Shown in pieces: positions 52,837-62,010 of a stretch of DNA of 64,000 nt. Origin of the DNA: Streptomyces hydrogenans. GTDB lineage: Bacteria; Actinomycetota; Actinomycetes; Streptomycetales; Streptomycetaceae. The notes beneath the pieces are model-generated. The model saw only the letters and a list, made by a program, of their open reading frames with translations, searched no databases and had not been told where the DNA came from. Numbering within the stretch: the first letter of the stretch is position 1; every line of letters starts with the position of its first letter. A program made the translations under genes and the position numbers. Location: NCBI RefSeq assembly GCF_014656075.1, contig NZ_BNBS01000037.1:1-64000 (forward strand), read 5' to 3'.

Positions 52837-54389
52837 CGGCCACCGCCCCGCGCGTCGAGGGTGCTGCCCGCGTCCTGCCGGTACGGCGCGCCCCGCCACC
52901 GTCCGAAGTCGAGGGACCGGCCGGGGGCGCGGGCGACGAAGGTCCACGGGCCGACGTACGCGTTGTCGTGCCAGCGGTTGTCCTGCCCGTGGGCGATCGC
53001 CTCGGCCACGCCGTCGCCCAGGTACGGCGACCAGTCGGGCGAGGTGCCGGGGCCGGCCACCACCGCCATGCGGCCGCACGCCGCCGCCGGGCACGGGACG
53101 GCCGCCGGGTCGAGCACGAAGCGGTTGTGGTGGACGTCGACCCGCCGGGTCCTCCAGCGGCAGTCCGAGCGGAGCGGCGGCGCCGCGATCGCGGGCCGCG
53201 CGCAGCTCGCGGTGGACTCCACCAGGAGCGTGCAGTAGTCCGCGGAGGTGTTGGACGGGCTGTTGCAGAACCGGTCGGCGTCCTCCCACAGGGTGATCCC
53301 CGACCAGTTGTCCTCCAGCAGGTTGCGGTGGATCTCGATCCGGTCCGTGCGGGCCGGCACCCGGGGCTCGCCGCCGGACTCGGAGACGTACACGGCCGCG
53401 TGCGGGAAGTCGTCCCCGCCGTCGGCGGCGGCCCGGCCCTCGACCCGGTTGTTCCGCCGGATCGTGTTGTTCCGGACGACCGCGTTGTAGCTGATCTCGT
53501 AGATCAGCGCGGCGCCGTCGTTCTCCTCGACCAGGTTGTCCTCGAAGAGGAAGTCGTTGTTGTTCGTGTCCGCCCACAACCCGGCCCCGCGGTTGTCGTG
53601 CACCCAGTTGCCGCGGACGTCGGCGCCGTCGACGGCCCAGAACTTGACGCCCGCGGTGCACCCGCAGCCGGGCTGCCGCCGCTCCCAGTCGTCGGTGTTG
53701 TTGCCGGTGATCTCGTTGCCCTCGACCACCAGGTCCCGGAGGGAGTCCCCGGTCTTGTAGGCGTTCATGCCGTACTGACCGTTGCCGCGCAGACAGCTGG
53801 CGCGCAGCCGCTGGCGGGCGCCGGCCATCAGCCCCGCGCCGGAGTTGTCCTCGATCCGCGTGTGCTCGACGGTCCACCCGTCGGCCATGTCGTGGTTGAC
53901 CACGCCCTCGTCCTTCGGCGCGACGAAGCCCCGCACGGTCAGGTACCGCAGGGTGACGCCGGCCGCGGTCCCGCCGAACGCGTACTGGTTCACCCCCCGG
54001 CCGTCGAGCACCGCGCCCGGCGCGCCCAGGTACCGGTTCCCCTCCTTGGTCTCGACCTGGTCGTAGGCGTCGGGACCCAGCGTGTGCGTGCCCGGCCGGA
54101 GCCAGAAGGTGGTGCCCGGCGGGCCGGCCGCGGTCTTCGCCACCAGGTCGCCGACGACCGCCGGGTCGACCGTCACCGCGTCCGCCGGTCCCGCCGCCGG
54201 ACCGGCCGCCGGCGCGTCGCACACCCGCGCCACGGCCCCCTTCGCCCCCACGGGCCCGGCGGCCGCGCCCGGCCTGGACGGCGGGGCCGTCCCCGCCGGG
54301 GCGGCCGGCGTGCCCGTGCAGCCGGTCGCCGCCAGCAGGAGCAGCACCAGGGGCGCCGCCGGCACCGCCCGGTGCCGCCGCTCTCTCAC
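52833..54389 (-). CDS. Right-handed beta-helix lipoprotein
   Basis: A 518-residue exported protein: lipobox in LLLAATGC, Ala/Pro-rich linker, then a long set of parallel beta-helix repeats (repeating VRGN, IEDNSG, GNxIxGNN, ENDG, NNTIRRN patterns from about 110 to 400) and two Cys-rich segments. Such proteins bind or cleave polysaccharides; polysaccharide lyase or epimerase activity is possible but no catalytic residues can be assigned. GTG at 54389 is preferred (6-bp spacing from GGGGGG) over 54392. Surface-anchored processing or binding of the polymer is likely. Confidence 0.82.
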   Translation of the reverse strand: MRERRHRAVPAAPLVLLLLAATGCTGTPAAPAGTAPPSRPGAAAGPVGAKGAVARVCDAPAAGPAAGPADAVTVDPAVVGDLVAKTAAGPPGTTFWLRPGTHTLGPDAYDQVETKEGNRYLGAPGAVLDGRGVNQYAFGGTAAGVTLRYLTVRGFVAPKDEGVVNHDMADGWTVEHTRIEDNSGAGLMAGARQRLRASCLRGNGQYGMNAYKTGDSLRDLVVEGNEITGNNTDDWERRQPGCGCTAGVKFWAVDGADVRGNWVHDNRGAGLWADTNNNDFLFEDNLVEENDGAALIYEISYNAVVRNNTIRRNNRVEGRAAADGGDDFPHAAVYVSESGGEPRVPARTDRIEIHRNLLEDNWSGITLWEDADRFCNSPSNTSADYCTLLVESTASCARPAIAAPPLRSDCRWRTRRVDVHHNRFVLDPAAVPCPAAACGRMAVVAGPGTSPDWSPYLGDGVAEAIAHGQDNRWHDNAYVGPWTFVARAPGRSLDFGRWRGAPYRQDAGSTLDARGGGR

Positions 54390-54400
54390 CACGTGCCCCC

Positions 54401-56362
54401 CTAGCCGTGGAACCTGAGCACGGTGACGAACCCCGCCGCACCGTCGGCGGAGCCGCTGCCGACCAGCGCGGTGGCGGGCTCCTTGCGCCCGAAGCCCGCC
54501 GAGTACCAGCCCAGCGGCGGACCGCTCTCGCCCCGGTGCGCCCGCCACGACAGCTCCCCGGGCAGGTCGAGCTCCGCCGACCGCTCCTCGCCGTCCCGGC
54601 TCCAGCGGAGCAGCGCCCGGTTCTCCACCAGCTCCGCGGTGACCGTCGGCCCGAGGTGGAACGCCAGGCGTACGGCCCCGGGCTCGCCGTGCACCTCGTC
54701 GACCACCCGCAGCTCCCGGCGCGCGGCCGTCAGCTCCACCCGGCGGCGGTGCACCACGCCGGGGTAGCCGTCGTGCTCGGCGCACCAGCGGGCCACCGCC
54801 CGGTCGCCGTCGGCGTCGGCGACCAGGACGCGGGTGCGGGCGTGCCGGGTCCACAGGAACGGGCCCCCGGAGAGCGACTGGTCGGCGCCGCCCCACTGGA
54901 GCGTGTTGTGGGCGAGGGTGGAGCGGAAGTAGCTCCGCCACTCCGGCTGCCCGTGGTAGCAGTACGTCCCCGGGTCCGCGAGCACGTCGACGCCGTCGTG
55001 CCGCACCTCCACGGACAGCGCGTCCGCGTGGGCGTGCGCCGCGATCGACAGGAAGCCGTGCGGACCGCCGTCGCAGCGGCACCAGATCCCGCCGGGACCG
55101 CGCAGCACCGTCATGCCCGCGTCGGCGAAGTGGGCCGGCCGGCTCGCCGGGCGTCGCACCGCCGGAGCGCCGCCGCCCTTCGCGTACGGCCGGACGAGCG
55201 CCGCGAGCAGCGGGGTGCGCACATCGGTGCCGGTCACCTCCGGCCACCAGGGGAGCCGGCCGAAGACGGCGTCCCCGGTGGCCAGCAGCGAGCCCCAGCG
55301 GTCCGTGCCCGCGCCGTCCAGGACCAGGCCGTGCCCGTCGTCCGCGTCGCCCTGGCGGGGCGGCCGCAGCCGGTCGTCGACGACGGCGGCGAGCGCGTCC
55401 GTCATCCGCAGCAGCACCAGCCGGACCGTGGCCGGGACCGGCACGCCGGCCCGGTCCGCCTCGGCCACCGCGGCCAGGCCCAGTTCGAGGACCAGCCCGT
55501 GGTACTCGGTGGCCAGCTCCCGGTTGAGACCGGAGCGGAAGGTGTTGGCGCGCAGCTGCCGGTCCAGCGAGCGCAGGGCGTCGGCCCGCCAGCGCGCCGA
55601 GGCGGGGAACCAGCCGAAGGCGCAGGCCGCGGCGAACTGCCCGGCCGTCTCCGCGATCACGTGGTTGTTCGCCGACGACCCCCGGCTGGGGAAGGCCGCC
55701 AGCCACCGCTGGTGGTGCCAGATCTGCCGGAGCGCCACCGGATTGTCCTCGAACAGCCCGGCCGCGCCCGGCCAGCCGTCGAGCAGCCGCCGCACCCACA
55801 CCCACGACAGCAGCCGGATCCCCAGCTCGATGCCGCTCGTCCAGTGCACCCCGCGCAGCGGCGCGTTCGCCGCCCACCACGACCGCAGGTGGGCGGCCAC
55901 GCGCTCGGCGTACCGCTCGTCCCCGGTGAGGGCGTAGGCGGCGGCGAGCACGGTGAGGTACTGGTGCCGGGACGGCTCCCAGATCTGCTTGATGTCCCCG
56001 ACCGCCTCCTCGTCCCGGTACGGCACGTCGAAGGCGTAGCCCCACGGCGCGCGGCGCCCGGTCTTCGGGTCGTGCCACCAGTCCGGGGTGACCAGGTCGT
56101 CCCGGACCACCCCGAAGAACTCGGCGTGCCCGGCCATCAGCCGGTCCGCCTCGGCGACCAGACGCTTCGCCGCGTCCGGCGGCACCGCGTCGAGCGCCCC
56201 GGCCGGCAGGACGGCGGTGAAGCGGGCGCCCGTCACGCGCGGCACGGCCGGCCGCGCCGACCGCCAGTGCCTCCTGCGCACCGTGTCGCCCACCCGGCCG
56301 CCGACCTCCCGCGGCCCCATCCGGGACAGCCGCCGCAGGTACCAGCCCGCGCTCATCGTCAT
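54401..56362 (-). CDS. Heparinase II/III family protein
   Basis: A 653-residue protein with an N-terminal alpha/alpha toroid and a C-terminal heparinase II/III beta-sandwich. Key blocks: SSANNHVIAETAG (about 227-239), ATEYHGLVLELGL and the family signature HAHADALSVEV (about 449-459). No signal peptide is visible. In biosynthetic EPS operons these putative lyases accompany the ADH-Idh fusion and AsnB genes and may trim or edit the chain. ATG at 56362 overlaps the fusion gene stop. Confidence 0.9.
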   Translation of the reverse strand: MTMSAGWYLRRLSRMGPREVGGRVGDTVRRRHWRSARPAVPRVTGARFTAVLPAGALDAVPPDAAKRLVAEADRLMAGHAEFFGVVRDDLVTPDWWHDPKTGRRAPWGYAFDVPYRDEEAVGDIKQIWEPSRHQYLTVLAAAYALTGDERYAERVAAHLRSWWAANAPLRGVHWTSGIELGIRLLSWVWVRRLLDGWPGAAGLFEDNPVALRQIWHHQRWLAAFPSRGSSANNHVIAETAGQFAAACAFGWFPASARWRADALRSLDRQLRANTFRSGLNRELATEYHGLVLELGLAAVAEADRAGVPVPATVRLVLLRMTDALAAVVDDRLRPPRQGDADDGHGLVLDGAGTDRWGSLLATGDAVFGRLPWWPEVTGTDVRTPLLAALVRPYAKGGGAPAVRRPASRPAHFADAGMTVLRGPGGIWCRCDGGPHGFLSIAAHAHADALSVEVRHDGVDVLADPGTYCYHGQPEWRSYFRSTLAHNTLQWGGADQSLSGGPFLWTRHARTRVLVADADGDRAVARWCAEHDGYPGVVHRRRVELTAARRELRVVDEVHGEPGAVRLAFHLGPTVTAELVENRALLRWSRDGEERSAELDLPGELSWRAHRGESGPPLGWYSAGFGRKEPATALVGSGSADGAAGFVTVLRFHG

Positions 56363-58551
56363 CGGGCGTCCACCAGCGAGACGGGCGCGCCGGCCGCGAG
56401 CCCCCGCGGCACGGCGAGGGTCGCGGCGGTCGTCGCGACCAGCGACTCCAGCGGCACCGGCATCGGCCCGCCGGTCCGCACCGCCCGCACGAACGCGGCG
56501 AGTTCGGCGTTCTGGCCCTTGTCCCGCGCCTTGGGCAGCCGCGAGCTCACCCACGCCTTGCGGCGCCCGTCCCACACGCCGGCGCGCACGAAGTCGTCGA
56601 GCCGCAGCACCCTGCCGTCCGCGAGGAGGTCCAGCGTCTCCTTCGGGAAGCCGGGCGCACCGCTGGTGACGTAGCTGATGGTGGCCGTGGAGCCGTCCGG
56701 GTAGCCCAGGACGACCTGGAGGTCCTCGTTTCCGGGCGGGGCGACCGCGTACACCGAGACCGGGTCGGCGTCCAGCAGCCAGCTCGCCGTGTCGACGAAG
56801 TGGCCGCCCTCGCCGGCGAACCGGGACCCCTCGGACCCCTGCCGGAGGTACCAGCTGCCGTGGTCGAGCCGGCCGGCGTTGACGAGGTAGCGCAGGCTCG
56901 CCGGACCGGTCCGGGCGCCGAACCGCTCCTTCGCCTCCCGCAGCAGCGGCGAGAACCGGCGGTTGAAGCCCACCTGCAGACGGTCGTTGCCGGACTCCTC
57001 CACCGCCGCGAGCACCCCGGCCAGCTCGTCCTCGGTGAGCGCCAGCGGCTTCTCCACGAAGACCGCCTTGCCCGCGAGCAGCGCCCGGCGGGTGAGCTCG
57101 GCGTGCGAGCTGTGCCGGGTGACGACGAACACCGCGTCCACGGAAGGGTCGTCGAGCACCGCGTCGAGGTCGGTGGTGGCCCGGCCGAAGCCGAACTTCC
57201 GCCGGGCGTTCGCCGCGGACAGCGCCGTCGTCGTCACGACCGTCGACAGCTCGACCCCTTCGCGCCCCACCAGGTGCGGCAGCAGCATCGACGACGCGTA
57301 GTTCCCCGCGCCGACGAACGCCAGCCGCACCGGACGCCCGGACACCCGGGCCCGAGCGGACCCGCCCCCGGCGCGCCGCACCTGGGGCACGACGAGCTCC
57401 GGCGCCGCCGGCTCGTCCCGCGCGCCCTCCTCGGCGTACCGGAACAGCACCGCCACGGCCTTGAGTTCGCCCCCCTGCAGGCTCCGGTACGTCTCCACCG
57501 CCTCGTCGAAACCGGCGACGTGCGAGACCAGCGGCTCCACGTCCACGCCGCCCCGGGCGAGGAGGTCGAGGAAGCACGCGAGGTTCCGGCGCTCGGTCCA
57601 CCGCACGTACCCGATCGGGTAGTCCCGGCCCTCCAGCTCGTACTCCGGGTCGTAGCGCCCGGGGCCGTAGCTCCGGGAGAAGCGGACGTCCAGCTCCTTC
57701 TCGTAGTACGCGTTCCACGGCAGGTCCAGACGGCACTTGCCGATGTCGACGACCCGGCCGCGGTCCCGGCACAGCCGGGCCGCCAGCTCGACGGGCTGGT
57801 TGCTGCCCCCGCCGGCCGCCAGGTACACCTGGTCCACCCCGTGCCCGCCGGTCAGTTCGGCGACCGCGTTCTCCACCACGGCGGAGTCCGGATCGCCACA
57901 GGCCACCGCACCGAGACGCTCGGCGAGCGCGCCGCGCGCCGGGTCGGGGTCCACGCCCACGACCCGGACGCCCGAGGCGGTGAGGAGCTGCGCCACCAGC
58001 TGCCCGATCAGCCCGAGACCGATGACCAGCGCCGTCTCACCGAGCTGCGGCGCGCCCTGCCGGACGCCCTGGAGCGCGATCGCCCCGACCGTCCCGAAGG
58101 CCGCGTGCCGGGGCGCGAGCCCGTCCGGCACCGGCGCGTAGAGGTTCTTCGGCACCCAGTTCAGCTCGGCGTGCAGCGCGTGCTCGTTGCCCGCGCAGGC
58201 CACCAGGTCGCCGACCTTCACGTCGTCGATCCCGGCACCCACCTCCTCGACCACCCCGCACAGCGAGTAGCCCAGCGGCGTGTACGAGTCCAGCTTCCCC
58301 ATCACCTTGCGGTAGGTCGCGGGCACCCCGTTGGTCGCCACGCTCTGCACGACCTTCGCCACCTGGTCCGGCCGGGACCGGGCCTTCCCGACCATCGACA
58401 TGCCCGCCTCGGAGACCTTCATCAGCTCGGTCCCGGTGGATATCAGCGAGTAGGCGGTCCGGACCAGCACGCCGCCCGGCTTGCACCCGGGCACCGGCAC
58501 GTCGAGCAGCGCCAGTTCACCGCTCTTGTAGTTCTGCACTACCTGTTTCAC
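56359..58551 (-). CDS. Alcohol dehydrogenase/Gfo-Idh-MocA fusion
   Basis: A 730-residue two-domain oxidoreductase. Residues 1-~370 are a medium-chain, zinc-type alcohol dehydrogenase (GYSLCGVVEEVG, Rossmann GLGLIGQLVAQLL). Residues ~410-730 are a Gfo/Idh/MocA dehydrogenase (FVGAGNYASSMLL, VEKPLALTEDEL). The fusion is a known partner of heparinase II/III and Wzx/Wzy genes in EPS clusters; it probably oxidises or reduces a nucleotide or lipid-linked sugar. Substrate unknown. The ATG at 58551 starts 16 bp after the AsnB stop. Confidence 0.9.
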   Translation of the reverse strand: MKQVVQNYKSGELALLDVPVPGCKPGGVLVRTAYSLISTGTELMKVSEAGMSMVGKARSRPDQVAKVVQSVATNGVPATYRKVMGKLDSYTPLGYSLCGVVEEVGAGIDDVKVGDLVACAGNEHALHAELNWVPKNLYAPVPDGLAPRHAAFGTVGAIALQGVRQGAPQLGETALVIGLGLIGQLVAQLLTASGVRVVGVDPDPARGALAERLGAVACGDPDSAVVENAVAELTGGHGVDQVYLAAGGGSNQPVELAARLCRDRGRVVDIGKCRLDLPWNAYYEKELDVRFSRSYGPGRYDPEYELEGRDYPIGYVRWTERRNLACFLDLLARGGVDVEPLVSHVAGFDEAVETYRSLQGGELKAVAVLFRYAEEGARDEPAAPELVVPQVRRAGGGSARARVSGRPVRLAFVGAGNYASSMLLPHLVGREGVELSTVVTTTALSAANARRKFGFGRATTDLDAVLDDPSVDAVFVVTRHSSHAELTRRALLAGKAVFVEKPLALTEDELAGVLAAVEESGNDRLQVGFNRRFSPLLREAKERFGARTGPASLRYLVNAGRLDHGSWYLRQGSEGSRFAGEGGHFVDTASWLLDADPVSVYAVAPPGNEDLQVVLGYPDGSTATISYVTSGAPGFPKETLDLLADGRVLRLDDFVRAGVWDGRRKAWVSSRLPKARDKGQNAELAAFVRAVRTGGPMPVPLESLVATTAATLAVPRGLAAGAPVSLVDAR

Positions 58552-58567
58552 CGAAGTCCTCTTGTCT

Positions 58568-60502
58568 CTACGCAGTGAGGGAAGGGCCCTGGCCGGCCGG
58601 GGAGGTCGCGCCCCGGTACCAGTACTCGAGGGTCAGCACGTGCCACAGGTGCTTGGAGTGGTCCCGGTGGCCCGCCGCGTCCTCGGCGACCAGCCGCCGC
58701 AGCGCGTCGCGGCGCAGCAGACCGGAGCGCACCAGCTCGCCGTCGTTCACCACCTCGCGCACCAGCGGCGCGAGGTCCCGGCTCATCCAGGCCCGCAGCG
58801 GGGCGCTGAACAGGCCCTTGGGCCGGTACACGATCTCGCGCGGCAGGACGGAGGACGCCGCCTCCTTGAGGACGGCCTTGCCCTGCCGGCCGACGATCTT
58901 TCGGTCCCCGGGCACCGCGAACGCCGCCCGGACCACCTCGACGTCCACGAACGGCACCCGCACCTCCGTCGACGCCGCCATGCTCGACCGGTCCGTGTAC
59001 GCGAGGTTCAGCCCCGGCAGGAACATCCGCGCGTCACCCAGGCACATCCGGTTGACGAAGTCGTCCAGGTCGTTGTCCCCGTACACGTCCGCGTGCTCGG
59101 TCAGCACGTCGTCGACCGTCCCGGCCAGATCCGGATCGACCAGACCGATCAGTTCCTCCCGGTCGTACATCGTGTAGCTGCGGCGGAACGCCGTCTCCTC
59201 CGGCAGCTCGGCGAAGGACAGGAACCGCTTCGCGAAGCGCACCGACCGGTACCCCCGCCGCGCCGAGGCCACCGGCAGCCGGTCCACCGCCCGGTACAGA
59301 CCGCGCCGCACCGGCCGCGGCACCCGCTGGTAGCGCAGCGCGACCAGGTTCGCCAGGTGCTTGCGGTACCCCGCGAACAGCTCGTCGGCCCCCATCCCCG
59401 ACAGCATCACCTTCACCCCGGCCTCCCGGGCGGCCGAGCAGATCAGGAAGGTGTTGATCGCGGCCGGATCGCCGATCGGCTCGTCCAGGTGGTACGTCAT
59501 CCGGGGCAGCAGGTCGAGCACGTCCGGAGCGATCTCGATCTCGTGCAGGTCGACGCCGAACCGCTCCGCCACCCGCCGGGCGTACCTCAGGTCGTCCGGC
59601 ATCGCCTCGAACCGGGCGTCCTCGGCCCGGAACCCGATCGTGTAGGCGGAGATCCCCGGCCGGTCACGGGCCGCCAGCGCCGTCAGATAGCTGGAGTCCA
59701 GACCACCGGACAGGAAGGTCGCCACCGGCACGTCCGACAGCAGATGACGCCGCGTCGAGTCCTCGACGACGGCCGCCAGGTCCGGCAGCTCACCGCTCCG
59801 CGCCCGCTCCCGTCCCTCCGCGGCGACGTCCCGCAGGTTCCAGAACCGGCCGCGCTCCACCCGTCCGTCGGGCCGGCACCGCAGCCAGCTCCCCGGCGGC
59901 AGCTTCTCCGCCTCGCGGAACGCGCACCGCGAGTCCGGCACCCAGTAGTACAGCAGCGACGCCACCAGCGCCGCGTGGTCCACCTCCAGCGACCCGCCCG
60001 TCACGGCGGCGAGCGCCTTCAGCTCGGAGGCGAACACCAGCCCCTCGCCCCGCCGCAGCAGGAACAGCGGCTTCACGCCCAGCTGGTCCCGGGCCAGCAC
60101 CAGCTCGCCCGTCCGCTCGTCGAAGATCCCGAAGGCGAACATCCCGCGCAGCCGCGGCAGACAGTCCGTCCCCCACCGCCGCCACGCCTCCAGCACCACC
60201 TCGGTGTCCGACGTGCCCCGGAAGCGGGCCCCCGAGGACGCCAGTTCCGCCCGCAGCTCCGGAGCGTTGTACAGCTCCCCGTTGTACGTCAGGACCAGAC
60301 CGTCGGAGACCATCGGCTGGGCGCCGGTCTCCGACAGGTCCACGATCGACAGCCGCCGGTGCCCCAGCTGCACCTCGCCGTCCCCGAGCGAATGACCGTA
60401 CCGCCCCGCCCCGTCCGGACCCCGGTGGGCGAGGGTGTCGGTCAGCCGGTCCGTCACGGCCTTCCCGTCCGGCCACCGGTACGTGCCCGCGATGCCACAC
60501 AT
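58568..60502 (-). CDS. asnB: Asparagine synthase (glutamine-hydrolysing)
   Basis: A 644-residue class B enzyme: Cys2 nucleophile directly after Met (MCGIAG), glutaminase domain to about 190, and PP-loop SGGLDSS (about 266-272) in the synthetase domain. In EPS clusters AsnB paralogues are thought to make carboxamides of uronic acids rather than free asparagine. GGAGG lies upstream. Position next to the ADH-Idh fusion supports a glycan-linked role. Confidence 0.92.
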   Translation of the reverse strand: MCGIAGTYRWPDGKAVTDRLTDTLAHRGPDGAGRYGHSLGDGEVQLGHRRLSIVDLSETGAQPMVSDGLVLTYNGELYNAPELRAELASSGARFRGTSDTEVVLEAWRRWGTDCLPRLRGMFAFGIFDERTGELVLARDQLGVKPLFLLRRGEGLVFASELKALAAVTGGSLEVDHAALVASLLYYWVPDSRCAFREAEKLPPGSWLRCRPDGRVERGRFWNLRDVAAEGRERARSGELPDLAAVVEDSTRRHLLSDVPVATFLSGGLDSSYLTALAARDRPGISAYTIGFRAEDARFEAMPDDLRYARRVAERFGVDLHEIEIAPDVLDLLPRMTYHLDEPIGDPAAINTFLICSAAREAGVKVMLSGMGADELFAGYRKHLANLVALRYQRVPRPVRRGLYRAVDRLPVASARRGYRSVRFAKRFLSFAELPEETAFRRSYTMYDREELIGLVDPDLAGTVDDVLTEHADVYGDNDLDDFVNRMCLGDARMFLPGLNLAYTDRSSMAASTEVRVPFVDVEVVRAAFAVPGDRKIVGRQGKAVLKEAASSVLPREIVYRPKGLFSAPLRAWMSRDLAPLVREVVNDGELVRSGLLRRDALRRLVAEDAAGHRDHSKHLWHVLTLEYWYRGATSPAGQGPSLTA

Positions 60503-60504
60503 GT

Positions 60505-62010
60505 CTACCGCGCCTCCTGGTCGCTGTCCGGGACCCGTCCCGCCCACATCGGCAGCCGCTCCGTCCGCCACCTGCCGATCCCCGCCTGCGGCACCGGCCG
60601 CCCGCCCCGCCCCCGCTGCGCGCCCGGCGGCCCGTCCCACAGCGTCCCGTCGGTCCGGTCGCGCGGATCGGGATCCACCAGCACCACACCGGCCACCGGG
60701 ATCCGCTGGTCCGCCAGCCGGCGCGCCACCGTGTGCAGCCACGCGGCGCTGCCGTGCCCCGCGCGCACCACGAGCACCGTCCGCGCCCCGAGGTACGGCA
60801 GGTCCGCCCACGCCGCACCCGGCGCCACCGAACCGACCCCGATCCGCCGCCCCCGGTGCGACAGGTCCGCCGCCTCCTCCCCGCCGACCACCACCGGATC
60901 GCCCGGCCTCGGCTCGCGGCCGGCCAGCGGCAGCCCCGGCAGCCCGTCGATGACGACCACCGGCCCCTCCGCGCCCAGCGCCCGCCCGAGGTCCAGCGCC
61001 AGCGCGGCCGTCCCCCGCGCACAGCCCAGCTCCAGCAGCGACACCGGCTCCGCCGAACCGCGCACGATCCGCGCCAGCGACCGGGTCAGCCGCTCCCGCG
61101 CGTCCCGCACGTGCCGGCGCCGCCACGGCCCGGCCCCGCGCGGCAGCTCCCCGACGACCGAGGCACCCAGCTGCGCCGCGATCTCCCGGCGCAGCACCGG
61201 GCGGTCCGCCACCACCGTGCCGACCGCCGCCACCGCCAGCCCGAGGGCGAGCCCGAGCACGACCCCGATCGCGGCGTTCGTGGCTGCGCTCCGGGGCAGC
61301 GAGTGCCGCACCGCGCGCGGCGCGTCCACGATCTGCGTGCCCGCCACCAGGTGCGGGGTGCCGATCCGCGCCTCCGCCGCCCGCTGGTCGAAGTCGGAGA
61401 TCCGCGAGGTGAGTTCGGCCCGGCGGGCGAAGAGGGACTCCATGTCCGCCGACGCCTTCGTCCCCTTCTCTGCGATCGTCTCGTTCACCCGGGCCAGCTC
61501 CTCCCGCATCCGGTCGCGCTGGTCGAGCAGTGACGTCGCCTCGGCGTCCGCGGCCTCCCGGATCCGCCGCACGTGGTCCGCGACGAACGCGTCGGCCAGC
61601 GCCCCGGCACGGGCCACCGCCTCCGCGTCGCTGTCACCCGACACCGTGATCTGCAACAGGTTGTTGGTCAGGCCGAGCCCCTCGTAGTCCCGCATGAACA
61701 CCTCGGGCTCCACCGGCGAATCGAGCGCCTTCAGCGCCGCGCCGGCGATCCGCGTGGTGTGCAGCAGCGCCACGTCGGTACGGATCAGCGTCCCGGGGTC
61801 GTTCGGCTGGTCCTCCTGGTGCGCCACCAGCAGCTTCACCGTCGCCGTCGGCGGCGGCACCAGCACCAGTGCCAGGGCCGCGCCCACCAGCAGGCCGAGC
61901 AGCGCCAGCGACGACCACAGACGCCGCCGCCTGCGCACCGCCACCACCAGCGTGTGCAGGTCGATCAGCGGCGCGGCGGCCACCGGCTCCCCGTCCGTAC
62001 GTCCCGTCAT
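60505..62010 (-). CDS. Wzz-type chain-length protein with degenerate kinase-like domain
   Basis: A 501-residue protein: N-terminal cytoplasmic part, TM1 (about 34-52), a large extracytoplasmic Wzz loop with coiled coil (about 130-215), TM2 (about 245-268), then a C-terminal region like the bacterial tyrosine kinase fold. The P-loop expected after VSLLELG is CARGTAAL, without the GKS/T, so it should not bind ATP. It probably sets chain length or links export to synthesis. ATG at 62010 overlaps the next Wzz gene. Confidence 0.85.
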   Translation of the reverse strand: MTGRTDGEPVAAAPLIDLHTLVVAVRRRRRLWSSLALLGLLVGAALALVLVPPPTATVKLLVAHQEDQPNDPGTLIRTDVALLHTTRIAGAALKALDSPVEPEVFMRDYEGLGLTNNLLQITVSGDSDAEAVARAGALADAFVADHVRRIREAADAEATSLLDQRDRMREELARVNETIAEKGTKASADMESLFARRAELTSRISDFDQRAAEARIGTPHLVAGTQIVDAPRAVRHSLPRSAATNAAIGVVLGLALGLAVAAVGTVVADRPVLRREIAAQLGASVVGELPRGAGPWRRRHVRDARERLTRSLARIVRGSAEPVSLLELGCARGTAALALDLGRALGAEGPVVVIDGLPGLPLAGREPRPGDPVVVGGEEAADLSHRGRRIGVGSVAPGAAWADLPYLGARTVLVVRAGHGSAAWLHTVARRLADQRIPVAGVVLVDPDPRDRTDGTLWDGPPGAQRGRGGRPVPQAGIGRWRTERLPMWAGRVPDSDQEAR

